A DNA stretch of 64,000 nucleotides from Mycobacterium shinjukuense (lineage in GTDB: Bacteria; Actinomycetota; Actinomycetes; Mycobacteriales; Mycobacteriaceae). Shown in pieces: positions 39,488 through 47,999 of this stretch. A model generated the notes under the pieces. The model did no database searches. It saw only the letters and a program-made list of their open reading frames with translations, and was not told the origin of the DNA. The stretch spans positions 2,852,001-2,916,000 of the forward strand of contig NZ_AP022575.1 of NCBI RefSeq assembly GCF_010730055.1, written 5' to 3'. A program made the translations under genes and the position numbers. The first letter of the stretch is position 1; the number at the start of each line of letters is the position of its first letter.

Positions 39488-41062
39488 TTATTCGTAGATC
39501 CCCTCCAGATACCACCGCCGCTGGCGGTAGCACAGCAGCAGCGCGGTGCCGGGATCGCCGTCCAGCAACACCTGGGCGCGGGCGGCACGGCTCCCCTGAC
39601 CGCCCGCCTCCAGGTCCCACCACCGCTCGTCGACCGGCCAGGGTCCGGCCCACCAGCGCAACCGGTCGTCGCGGCCCCGGGCGGTCAGTCGCGCCGGGTC
39701 CGCGGAGAACATCCCCCGGCTGGTCACCCGTATCGGGTTTCCTTGGGCGTCAAGCAGTTCCACCGGGTCGTCGAGCAGCACCGCCGGCGACGGATCGGGC
39801 AGTTGGCCGGGCCACGGCTGGCCCGGGTCGGCCTGCGGCACCGGCTCGTCGCCCAGCGGGGTCAACGTGATGCGCTCGGCCGGCCCCCGACCGCCGGACA
39901 GCACCGGCACCCGCACCGCCTCCGGACCGAGCAAGCCCTGGACTCGCACCAGCGCCCGACGGGCCCGAAGCCTGTCCGGTTCACCCAGACCACCCCATAA
40001 CGGCAACTGCAGGCCTTCTGATGCGGAAACCACCTCGACCGCCTGCAGCCGCAGCTGCGTCACCGCCGCGGTGGGCCGGTCGGTGGTTCGCATGTTCAAC
40101 CACCCGTCCAGTTGCCAGCGCACCCGGTCGGCGGTGGCGTCCTCGGTCAGCGGCTCGGCGCACCGCCACACCCGGCTGCGCTCTTCGCCGTTGGCGGTGA
40201 CGGCGTGAATGGCCAGCCGGGTGCAGCCCACCCCGGCGGCCATCAGCGCCCGATGCAGCGTGGCGGCCAGCGAACGCCCGGCGAATGCCGCGGCGTCGAC
40301 CCGGTCGATCGGCGGATCGCAGTGCAGCACAACGTCGTATTCCGGCGGCCGCTCACGTCCGGCGGGCGGGCGTTCCGGTTCGCCGCGGGCGAACCGGTGC
40401 GCGGCCACCGCGTCGGCGCCGAACCGGGAAGCCACGTCGCTGCGAGACAGCGCGGCGAACTGTCCGATGGTGCGAATCCCCAACCGCCACAACAGATCCG
40501 TCAGCTCATCTCGCCCCCGACCGGACAGGCTCGGCTCGGTGGCAAGCTGCCGGATGGACAGCAACGACAGAAACCGCGCGTCGTCTCCCGGCTGCAGGAC
40601 ACGGCCCGCACGCGCCGCGAAAACCGCGGTGGACACCCGGTCGGCGATCCCGACCTGACACTCGGCGCCGGCCGCGGCCACCGCGTCGATCAGCCGCTCG
40701 GCGGCCAGCCGCTCGGACCCGAAAAAGCGGACCGCCCCGCGCACCGGCAACACCGCCAGCCCGGGCCGCAGCACCTCGACACGGGGCACCAGATCCTCCA
40801 CCGCCGCGATCACCGCTTCGAAGAACCGGGCGTCACGGTCGGCGTCGGCGGTCGCGGTGTGCAGGTGCGGACAACGCGCCGCCGCCTCCCGGCGCCGCAA
40901 CCCTCGGCGCACTCCGGCCGCACGCGCGGTCGCCGAGCAGGCGATCACCCGGTTTGCCGACGTGACCGCGACCGCGGCCGTCGCGGGCAGGCCCGCGGCC
41001 GCGGCCGCCGCGACCGCGGGCCAGTCCATGCACCAGATCGCCAGCACCCGGGAAGGAGCCAT
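39488..41062 (-). CDS. imuB: Mutasome clamp-binding protein ImuB
   Basis: 524 residues, Y-family polymerase-like protein without the catalytic acidic residues expected in an active DinB (ILAIWCMDWPAVAAA replaces the DxD region). Little-finger-like sequence follows. The beta-clamp-binding motif QLPLW lies near 352-356, and a long C-terminal region ends RRWYLEGIYE. ImuB is the hub that binds the sliding clamp, ImuA' and DnaE2. Its stop lies near the 3' end of disrupted iunH, and it starts seven bases after the imuA' stop, so the two form one SOS operon. Confidence 0.95.
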   Translation of the reverse strand: MAPSRVLAIWCMDWPAVAAAAAAGLPATAAVAVTSANRVIACSATARAAGVRRGLRRREAAARCPHLHTATADADRDARFFEAVIAAVEDLVPRVEVLRPGLAVLPVRGAVRFFGSERLAAERLIDAVAAAGAECQVGIADRVSTAVFAARAGRVLQPGDDARFLSLLSIRQLATEPSLSGRGRDELTDLLWRLGIRTIGQFAALSRSDVASRFGADAVAAHRFARGEPERPPAGRERPPEYDVVLHCDPPIDRVDAAAFAGRSLAATLHRALMAAGVGCTRLAIHAVTANGEERSRVWRCAEPLTEDATADRVRWQLDGWLNMRTTDRPTAAVTQLRLQAVEVVSASEGLQLPLWGGLGEPDRLRARRALVRVQGLLGPEAVRVPVLSGGRGPAERITLTPLGDEPVPQADPGQPWPGQLPDPSPAVLLDDPVELLDAQGNPIRVTSRGMFSADPARLTARGRDDRLRWWAGPWPVDERWWDLEAGGQGSRAARAQVLLDGDPGTALLLCYRQRRWYLEGIYE

Positions 41063-41068
41063 CAGGAC

Positions 41069-41671
41069 TCACCCGGTTCGCGCCCGGCCGACGCACGCCC
41101 CGCTGATCTGCAGCCGCACCCCACCGATCCGGCCGAACCCTGGGACGGGCACGCCCCTGAGAGCCGGAGTGACCTCATAGCCGCAGACCCGGGCCGCAAG
41201 CCGCGCCGACGCCCCCTGCCACTCGCCGCCGGTGACCAGCAGGGTGCACCCTTTTTGCCGGGCGCGGGCCACCACCGCCCGCGCCCGCGCCCGCGTCACC
41301 CGGCGTCCACCCAGGCCGAGCACCACCAGATCCATGCCGTCGAGGAGCACCCCGGCCAGCTCCACCGGATCGCTCCCGGGATCGGGTATCACCGCCAGCC
41401 GACTCAGATCCGCCCCCATTTCCACGGCGGCCAGCAACCCGATGTCCGGTTGGCCGACGATGACCGCGTTACCCCCGCCCGACGTCACCGACGCCACCAT
41501 GCGCAGCAGCAGCGACCGGGCCCCCGACAGCACCGCCACCGTTCCCCGGGGCAACGGCACCGGCGCCGCCGGCAGCCACTCCGGTTGCAGGTCATCCGAA
41601 CGGGCGGCAGCCAGCGCGGCCATCCGTCGTCGTAGCGATTCGAGCCGCTCAGAGGCGACAGCCGCAGTCAT
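41069..41671 (-). CDS. imuA': Mutasome accessory protein ImuA'
   Basis: 200 residues from ATG 41671: TAAVASERLESLRRRMAALA at the N-terminus, then LPRGTVAVLSGARSLLLRMV and VSVTSGGGNAVIVGQPDIG-like RecA-fold sequence lacking an intact Walker A. ImuA' is a RecA-like protein that binds ImuB and is required for DnaE2-dependent mutagenesis. The frame is open further upstream but that part crosses the SOS box and the divergent gene. The LexA box ends 21 bases upstream of this start. Confidence 0.92.
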   Translation of the reverse strand: MTAAVASERLESLRRRMAALAAARSDDLQPEWLPAAPVPLPRGTVAVLSGARSLLLRMVASVTSGGGNAVIVGQPDIGLLAAVEMGADLSRLAVIPDPGSDPVELAGVLLDGMDLVVLGLGGRRVTRARARAVVARARQKGCTLLVTGGEWQGASARLAARVCGYEVTPALRGVPVPGFGRIGGVRLQISGACVGRARTG

Positions 41672-41691
41672 GACCAGCCTCCTACCAGTTT

Positions 41692-41707
41692 TCGAATATA
41701 TGTTCGA
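41692..41707. promoter_or_regulatory. LexA SOS box of imuA'-imuB
   Basis: TCGAATATATGTTCGA matches TCGAAC-N4-GTTCGA at 11 of the 12 defined positions. It lies between imuA' (minus) and the secreted-protein gene at 41742 (plus), 35 bases from the latter, so both could be damage-inducible. Confidence 0.9.
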
Positions 41708-41741
41708 GTAAACACCCGCCCTCCGGCGCGCGTCAAGCCGC

Positions 41742-42380
41742 GTGAGACGCTGCCTTGTGCGGTCGTGGCTCTGGGCGTGGCTTTGGGCGTGGCTCTTGGT
41801 GTGCTGCGGCCTGTTGGGCAGCACCGCCACCGCCCCACCGGCCAGCGGTGACGGGCCGTCCTGTCGGCCCGCAGAGTTGTTCGTGACCGACGACGAGTCG
41901 CAGCCGGTCGAGCCGCAAGCCGTTGAGCTGCTCGCGCTTAACGGCGCGACGGTGACGGGATCGACCCTGGTCGACGGGGTGTTCTGGTCAGATGCGCTGC
42001 GGCAGGCCATCTTTGAGCGCGCCCGCGAATTTCATTTGTGCGTCGCCGACCAGCCCACCTTGCACACCGCGGCCGAGACGCTGCGCCGGCAGTTCCACCA
42101 AGAAGCGGTGCTCACCTTCGACTACCTGCCGCAGCATGCGTCCGACGCCGTCATCATCACCGTGCCCGACATCGACATTGCCCGGTTCCGCGATGCTTTC
42201 GTCGCCGATTCGGCCGCGCACCACCGATTACTGGGCGGATCCGTCACCATCACCGACCGCACCTTGATCCTGGTCGCCGGCGACGGCGATCTCGACATCG
42301 CCCACCGGCTCGTCGACGAATCCGGCGGCCACTGGAGTGCCGCCACCATTGCCTACGGCAGACGCGAGCTGGTGGACTAG
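41742..42380 (+). CDS. Secreted or membrane-anchored protein (Rv3395A-like)
   Basis: 212 residues starting GTG. A Trp/Leu-rich hydrophobic N-terminus (RSWLWAWLWAWLLVCCGLLG) is a signal peptide or anchor. Two Cys lie in it (CCG) but no clean lipobox is seen. The rest is a soluble domain with FHLCVADQPTLHTA and PDIDIARFRDAFVADSA; I recognise no known fold. It corresponds in place and size to Rv3395A, a gene I remember as DNA-damage induced in M. tuberculosis. It diverges from imuA' across a single LexA box. Confidence 0.82.
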   Translation: MRRCLVRSWLWAWLWAWLLVCCGLLGSTATAPPASGDGPSCRPAELFVTDDESQPVEPQAVELLALNGATVTGSTLVDGVFWSDALRQAIFERAREFHLCVADQPTLHTAAETLRRQFHQEAVLTFDYLPQHASDAVIITVPDIDIARFRDAFVADSAAHHRLLGGSVTITDRTLILVAGDGDLDIAHRLVDESGGHWSAATIAYGRRELVD

Positions 42381-42482
42381 CCGTTCGACCGTTCGCCACA
42401 CACCGCGGGCCACCTCAGGCGCATTGGTCACATTGGTCACCGGAGCCCCTGCCCGGGCCGGCACCCAAGGTGCCCACCTTGA

Positions 42483-42516
42483 AGCGACAACCACTGGGGC
42501 GGCCCCGCTTGTCGCT
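42483..42516. terminator. Possible terminator hairpin between convergent genes
   Basis: AGCGACAA and TTGTCGCT form an 8-bp stem with an inner GGGG/CCCC pairing in the loop, between the ends of the Rv3395A-like gene and guaA. No T-run follows. It does not belong to the TRIT family. Confidence 0.4.
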
Positions 42517-42603
42517 CGAAGGCGGGCACAACGACCATCCACCTCCGACAGATACCAATGTGGCGCGTGTGACACGACGCCGGGCCGGCTCCTCCACCCC
42601 GGG

Positions 42604-44157
42604 CTACTCCCACTCGATGGTGGCGGGCGGTTTGCTGGTGATGTCCAGCACCACGCGGTTGACCTCGGCGACCTCGTTGGTGATCCGGGTCGAGATGCGC
42701 TCCAGCACCTCGTAGGGCACCCGGGTCCAGTCGGCGGTCATGGCGTCCTCGCTGGACACCGGACGCAGCACGATCGGGTGGCCGTAGGTGCGCCCGTCGC
42801 CCTGCACGCCGACCGAGCGGACGTCGGCCAGCAGCACCACCGGGCACTGCCAGATCTGGTGGTCCAGGCCCGCCGCGGTCAGCTCCTCGCGCGCAATGGA
42901 ATCGGCGCGGCGCAGGGTTTCCAGCCGCTTCGCGGTGACCTCGCCGACGATCCGGACGCCCAACCCCGGTCCCGGAAACGGTTGGCGGGCAACGATTTCC
43001 TCCGGCAGACCCAACTCCCGTCCGACCGCGCGCACCTCGTCTTTGAACAGCAGCCGCAACGGCTCGACCAGGGTGAACTTCAGGTCGTCGGGCAGGCCGC
43101 CGACATTGTGGTGGCTCTTGATGTTCGCGGTGCCGCTGCCCGCGCCGGATTCCACCACGTCCGGATACAGCGTGCCCTGCACCAGAAAATCAATCGACTT
43201 GCCATCCAACACATCCCGCACCGCGCCCTCGAACGCGCGGATGAACTGGCGACCGATGATCTTGCGTTTACCCTCCGGGGCGCGCACGCCCGACAGCGCT
43301 TCCAGGAAGGTCTCCGCCGCGTCGACGGTGACCAGATGTGCGCCGGTGGCCGCCACGAAATCGCGTTGCACCTGCGCGCGCTCGCCGGCGCGCAACAGCC
43401 CGTGGTCGACGAAGACACAGGTCAACCGGTCGCCGATGGCGCGCTGCACCAGAGCCGCGGCCACCGCGGAATCCACCCCCCCGGACAGCCCACAGATCGC
43501 ATGCCCGTCGCCGATCTGCGCACGCACCTGCTCGATCAGGGTGCCGACGATGTTGGCGGCCGTCCACTGGGCACCCAGCCCCGCGAAGTCGTGCAGAAAC
43601 CGGCTGAGCACCTGTTGCCCATGCGGGCTGTGCATCACCTCCGGGTGGTACTGCACCCCGGCCAGGCGGCGCTCGGCGGACTCGAACGCGGCCACCGGGG
43701 CGCCCGCGCTGCAGGCCACCACATCGAACCCGTCCGGTGCCACCGTGACCGCGTCACCATGGCTCATCCACACCGGCTGTATCTCGGGCAAACCCGAATG
43801 CAGCTCGCCGCCAAGGACTTTCAGCTCAGTCCGACCGTACTCGCTGGTACCGGTGCGGGCGACGGTCCCACCGAGCGCCTGCGCCATCGCCTGAAACCCG
43901 TAGCAGATGCCGAACACCGGCAGGCCCAGGTCGAGCAGGGCCGGGTCCAGTCGCGGGGCGTCCTCGGCGTAGACGCTGGCCGGTCCACCGGAAAGGATGA
44001 GCGCCAGCGGGCGGCGGGCCTGGATCTCGGCCAGCGACGCGGTGTGGCCGATCACCTCTGAATAAACGCGAGCCTCTCGGACACGACGAGCGATCAATTG
44101 CGCGTACTGGGCACCGAAGTCGACCACCAATACCGGCCGCGGCGACGCTGATTCCAC
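42604..44157 (-). CDS. guaA: GMP synthase (glutamine-hydrolysing)
   Basis: About 517 residues. The class I amidotransferase domain opens RPVLVVDFGAQYAQLIAR, with catalytic Cys85 in FGICYGFQA and His/Glu in GVQYHPEV. The ATP-PPase has the PP-loop GLSGGVDSAVAAAL, then the GMP-synthase dimerisation domain with QPFPGPGLGVRI and the C-terminal SKPPATIEWE. It converts XMP to GMP and is the partner of GuaB2. I chose GTG 44157 directly before the conserved start; the homologous M. tuberculosis protein is eight residues longer, and an upstream ATG exists near 44245 with unlike sequence, so the exact start is open. Confidence 0.95.
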   Translation of the reverse strand: MESASPRPVLVVDFGAQYAQLIARRVREARVYSEVIGHTASLAEIQARRPLALILSGGPASVYAEDAPRLDPALLDLGLPVFGICYGFQAMAQALGGTVARTGTSEYGRTELKVLGGELHSGLPEIQPVWMSHGDAVTVAPDGFDVVACSAGAPVAAFESAERRLAGVQYHPEVMHSPHGQQVLSRFLHDFAGLGAQWTAANIVGTLIEQVRAQIGDGHAICGLSGGVDSAVAAALVQRAIGDRLTCVFVDHGLLRAGERAQVQRDFVAATGAHLVTVDAAETFLEALSGVRAPEGKRKIIGRQFIRAFEGAVRDVLDGKSIDFLVQGTLYPDVVESGAGSGTANIKSHHNVGGLPDDLKFTLVEPLRLLFKDEVRAVGRELGLPEEIVARQPFPGPGLGVRIVGEVTAKRLETLRRADSIAREELTAAGLDHQIWQCPVVLLADVRSVGVQGDGRTYGHPIVLRPVSSEDAMTADWTRVPYEVLERISTRITNEVAEVNRVVLDITSKPPATIEWE

Positions 44158-44332
44158 GGGTACCGAGTCTAGTGCGACCAGCGTTCCGCCCGACCCGCCG
44201 CCTACCGGAGGTGGAACCCGGTGCGAAATAGTCGGTTTCACCATGCCGGCCAGACCCCTCCCGGCTCCACCACGCCCGAGGCATACCGGTACGATCACCG
44301 ATTGTCGGTGTCGGGCTGATAAGGGGTTCAGG

Positions 44333-44746
44333 GTGCGGGTCGCAGGGAAGATCGTTCGTTTCGACGAGGTGCGCGGATACGGCTTCATCACGCCAGATAT
44401 CGGCGGGGAAGATGTCTTTCTGCACGTCAACGACCTGGAAATGGAGAAGCGGCTGGCCACCCGGGGCACCCGGGTCTCCTTTGAGGTCGAAGAAGGCGAT
44501 CGCGGCAAGTTTGCGACCAATGTCCGCCTGGCGGCCGACACCGCGCCGACCCGCCCCGTGGTCACCGATGTCGACGAAACCGAAGCGGCTGACGAATATT
44601 TCGACGTGCTGTCGCCCGAGGAATTTCTCCATCTGGTGACCGAAAAGCTGTTGCAGATCACTCCGCCGCTCAATGCCCAGCAGATCCTCGCCGTGCGGAG
44701 CAGCTTTGAACAGCTGGCCCGCAAGCAGGGCTTGATTGATTCATAG
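44333..44746 (+). CDS. Cold-shock-domain protein with C-terminal extension
   Basis: 137 residues from GTG 44333. Residues 1-66 form a cold-shock domain with RNP1 GYGFITP and RNP2 DVFLHV (VRFDEVRGYGFITPDIGGED). The C-terminal half (about 80-137) is not CspA-like: acidic TDVDETEAADEYFDVLSPEE, then a helical stretch LNAQQILAVRSSFEQLARKQ. Probably an RNA/DNA-binding regulator; the extension may mediate oligomerisation or partner binding. In M. tuberculosis I remember phyA and idsA1 next to guaA instead. A stop-free leader upstream of GTG is excluded because the cold-shock domain begins immediately after it. Confidence 0.85.
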   Translation: MRVAGKIVRFDEVRGYGFITPDIGGEDVFLHVNDLEMEKRLATRGTRVSFEVEEGDRGKFATNVRLAADTAPTRPVVTDVDETEAADEYFDVLSPEEFLHLVTEKLLQITPPLNAQQILAVRSSFEQLARKQGLIDS

Positions 44747-44812
44747 CTCCTCGCGGACCAACCAGCGGGTACGGGCGCGCGCTGGTACCAACCAACCGAA
44801 AGTGAGGTCCCC

Positions 44813-45547
44813 GTGCTGGGTCTGCCGGAGCAGGTGCGCGCTTGTCTGTTCGACCTCGACGGTGTGCTCACCGACACCGCGAGCCTGCATACCAAGGCCT
44901 GGAAGGCCATGTTCGACGCCTACCTGTCCCAGCGCGCCCAGCGCACCGGCGAACCGTTTGTCCCCTTCGACCCGGCGGCGGACTACCGGCAGTACGTGGA
45001 CGGCAAGAAACGCGAGGACGGCGTGCGGTCGTTTCTCGGCAGCCGGGGCATCGAACTTCCCGACGGCCATCCCGACGACCCCGCCGACGCCGAGACAATA
45101 TACGGCCTGGGCAACCGCAAAAACGAGATGTTCCAGAAGGTGCTGCACGAAGACGGCGTCGACGTGTTCGACGGATCCCGGCGCTACCTGGAGGCGGTGT
45201 CGGCCGCGGGTCTCGGCATCGCGGTGGTGTCATCCAGCGCCAACACCCGCGACGTGCTGGAAACCACCGGCCTGGACCGGTTCGTCCAGCAGCGGGTGGA
45301 CGGGGTGACGCTGCGCGACGAGCACATCGCCGGCAAACCGGCCCCCGACTCCTTCCTGCGCGGGGCGCAACTGCTCAACGTCGCCCCGGACGCGGCTGCG
45401 GTGTTCGAGGACGCCCTGTCGGGCGTGCAGGCCGCCCAGGCGGGCAATTTCGGCTTCGTGGTGGGCGTCGATCGGGTGGGCCAGGCCGAGGCCTTGCGCC
45501 GCAGCGGCGCCGACGTGGTGGTCACCGATCTCGCCGAGCTGCTGTAG
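44813..45547 (+). CDS. Beta-phosphoglucomutase-like HAD hydrolase (Rv3400-like)
   Basis: 244 residues starting GTG. HAD nucleophile motif CLFDLDGVLTDTASLH with Asp14 and Asp16, motif 2 VVSSSANTRDVLE, Lys in HIAGKPAPDSFL, and motif 4 VFEDALSGVQAAQAG. This is the beta-phosphoglucomutase subfamily, interconverting beta-glucose-1-phosphate and glucose-6-phosphate. It ends 13 bp before a GH65 gene, the classic pairing in which a disaccharide phosphorylase supplies beta-glucose-1-phosphate. Confidence 0.92.
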   Translation: MLGLPEQVRACLFDLDGVLTDTASLHTKAWKAMFDAYLSQRAQRTGEPFVPFDPAADYRQYVDGKKREDGVRSFLGSRGIELPDGHPDDPADAETIYGLGNRKNEMFQKVLHEDGVDVFDGSRRYLEAVSAAGLGIAVVSSSANTRDVLETTGLDRFVQQRVDGVTLRDEHIAGKPAPDSFLRGAQLLNVAPDAAAVFEDALSGVQAAQAGNFGFVVGVDRVGQAEALRRSGADVVVTDLAELL

Positions 45548-45560
45548 GGCATGATCCCCG

Positions 45561-47984
45561 ATGATCACTGAGGAAACCTTCCCGGTCGAGCCGTGGCAGG
45601 TGCGCGAAACCCGGCTCAACCTGAACCTGCTGGCCCAGTCGGAGTCGCTGTTTGCGCTGTCCAACGGACACATCGGGTTGCGCGGCAACCTCGACGAGGG
45701 CGAGCCCTACGGTCTGCCGGGCACCTACTTGAACTCGTTCTACGAAAAGCGGCCGCTGCCCTACGCCGAGGCCGGCTACGGGTATCCGGAGGCCGGCCAG
45801 ACCGTGGTCGACGTCACCAACGGAAAGATCCTGCGCCTGCTGGTCGACGACGAGCCCTTCGACGTCCGCTACGGTGAATTGCTTTCCCACGAGCGGGTTC
45901 TCGACCTGCAAGCCGGAACGCTGACCCGCCGCGCGCACTGGCGCTCACCCGCGGGCAAGCAAGTCAGCGTCATGTCCACCCGGCTGGTTTCGCTGGCCCA
46001 GCGCAGCGTCGCGGCCATCGAGTACGTCGTGGAGGCCGTCGGCAACTTCGTCCGCGTGACCGTGCAGTCCGAACTGGTCACCAACGAGGACCAGCCGCAG
46101 ACCTCGGCCGACCCGCGGGTGGCGGCCATCCTGGAAAAGCCGCTGGAGGCCGTCGAGCATGAAAGCACCGAACGCGGGGCGCTGCTGATGCACCGGACCC
46201 GCAGCAGTGCCCTGATGATGGCCGCCGGGATGGAGCACGAGGTTGAGGTGCCCGGGCGCGTGGAGATCACCACCGACGCGCGGCCCGACCTAGCCCGGAC
46301 CACGGTGATCTGCGGGCTGCGCCCCGGACAGAAGCTGCGCATCGTCAAATACCTGGCATATGGCTGGTCGAGCCTGCGCTCCCGCCCGGCGCTGCGTGAC
46401 CAGGCCGCCGCCGCGCTGCACGGCGCCCGCTACAGCGGGTGGCAGGGGCTGCTGGACTCGCAACGGGCCTACCTCGACGACTTCTGGGACAGCGCCGACG
46501 TCGAGGTCGAGGGCGACCCGGAATCCCAGCAGGCGGTGCGGTTCGGGCTGTTTCACCTGCTGCAGGCCAGCGCCCGGGCCGAGCGCCGCGCGATCCCCAG
46601 CAAGGGGCTCACCGGAACCGGGTACGACGGCCACGCCTTCTGGGACACCGAGGGTTTCGTGCTGCCGGTGCTGACCTACACCGCGCCGCATGCGGTCGCC
46701 GACGCGCTGCGGTGGCGGGCGTCGACGTTGGAGCTCGCCAAGGAACGGGCGGCCGAACTCGGCCTCAGCGGTGCCAGCTTTCCGTGGCGAACCATCCGCG
46801 GGCAGGAGTGCTCGGCCTACTGGCCGGCCGGAACCGCGGCCTGGCACATCAACGCCGACATCGCGATGGCCTTCGAGCGCTACCGCATCGTCACCGGCGA
46901 CGAGTCGCTGGAGAGAGAGTGCGGCCTGGAGGTGCTGGTGGAGACCGCCCGGCTGTGGCTCTCGCTCGGCCACCACGACCGGCACGGCGTCTGGCACCTC
47001 GACGGGGTCACCGGCCCCGACGAGTACACAGCAATCGTGCGCGACAACGTGTTCACCAATCTGATGGCGGCCCACAACCTGCGTGCCGCCGCCGATGCCT
47101 GCGTCCGCCACCCCGAGGCGGCGGCCGCGTTGGGGGTCGACACCGAGGAGATGGCCGCCTGGCGTGACGCGGCCGACGCCGCCAACATCCCCTACGACGA
47201 GGAGCTGGGCGTCCACCAGCAGTGTGAAGGCTTCACCACGTTTGCCGAATGGGACTTCGAAGCCAACACCACCTACCCGTTGCTGCTGCACGAGGCCTAT
47301 GTTCGGCTCTACCCCGCCCAGGTGATCAAGCAGGCCGACCTGGTGCTGGCGATGCAGTGGCAAAGCCACGCGTTCACACCGGAACAGAAGGCACGCAACG
47401 TCGACTACTACGAGCGGCGCATGGTGCGCGACTCGTCGCTGTCGGCCTGCACCCAGGCGGTGATGTGCGCCGAGGTCGGCCACCTGGAGCTGGCCCACGA
47501 CTACGCCTACGAGGCCGCGCTGATCGACCTGCGTGATCTGCACCAGAACACCCGCGACGGGTTGCACATGGCCTCCCTGGCCGGGGCGTGGACGGCGCTG
47601 GTCGCCGGTTTTGGCGGGCTGCGCGACGACGACGGCATCATGGACATCGACCCCCGACTGCCCGACGGCATCACGCGGCTGCAGTTTCGGCTGCGCTGGC
47701 GCGGGTTTCGGCTGACCGTCGACGTCAACCACGTCGACGTGACCTACACCCTGCGCGACGGACCCGGCACCGAGCTGACCATCCGGCACGCCGGCGAGGA
47801 TCTCAGGCTGCACACGGATTCGCCGTCGACCATCCCGGTGCGGACCCGAAAGCCGCTTCTGCCGCCGCCGCCGCAGCCGCCTGGCCGCGAACCCGTACAC
47901 CGGCGCGCCATGGCGCGGTCCGTCCCCGGGCCGCGCAGGCCCGAGGAGGAGCCGCACCCGACGGTGTGGGATTCCCGCGACTGA
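45561..47984 (+). CDS. Glycoside hydrolase family 65 protein (Rv3401-like)
   Basis: 807 residues. The N-terminal beta-sandwich begins PWQVRETRLNLNLLAQSESLFALSNGH (quoted in part), and the (alpha/alpha)6 barrel follows. The general acid is Glu488 in VTGPDEYTAIVRDN. Other GH65 marks are FWDTEGFVLPVLTYTAP and the phosphate-site region near GLHMASLAGAW. GH65 enzymes are maltose, trehalose or kojibiose phosphorylases (or hydrolases); the adjacent beta-phosphoglucomutase favours a phosphorylase of an alpha-glucoside. Exact substrate is not readable. The last 50 residues are Pro/Arg-rich. The convergent glycosyltransferase gene ends 15 bp away. Confidence 0.92.
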   Translation: MITEETFPVEPWQVRETRLNLNLLAQSESLFALSNGHIGLRGNLDEGEPYGLPGTYLNSFYEKRPLPYAEAGYGYPEAGQTVVDVTNGKILRLLVDDEPFDVRYGELLSHERVLDLQAGTLTRRAHWRSPAGKQVSVMSTRLVSLAQRSVAAIEYVVEAVGNFVRVTVQSELVTNEDQPQTSADPRVAAILEKPLEAVEHESTERGALLMHRTRSSALMMAAGMEHEVEVPGRVEITTDARPDLARTTVICGLRPGQKLRIVKYLAYGWSSLRSRPALRDQAAAALHGARYSGWQGLLDSQRAYLDDFWDSADVEVEGDPESQQAVRFGLFHLLQASARAERRAIPSKGLTGTGYDGHAFWDTEGFVLPVLTYTAPHAVADALRWRASTLELAKERAAELGLSGASFPWRTIRGQECSAYWPAGTAAWHINADIAMAFERYRIVTGDESLERECGLEVLVETARLWLSLGHHDRHGVWHLDGVTGPDEYTAIVRDNVFTNLMAAHNLRAAADACVRHPEAAAALGVDTEEMAAWRDAADAANIPYDEELGVHQQCEGFTTFAEWDFEANTTYPLLLHEAYVRLYPAQVIKQADLVLAMQWQSHAFTPEQKARNVDYYERRMVRDSSLSACTQAVMCAEVGHLELAHDYAYEAALIDLRDLHQNTRDGLHMASLAGAWTALVAGFGGLRDDDGIMDIDPRLPDGITRLQFRLRWRGFRLTVDVNHVDVTYTLRDGPGTELTIRHAGEDLRLHTDSPSTIPVRTRKPLLPPPPQPPGREPVHRRAMARSVPGPRRPEEEPHPTVWDSRD

Positions 47985-47999
47985 GCGGCGGCCGCAGGC

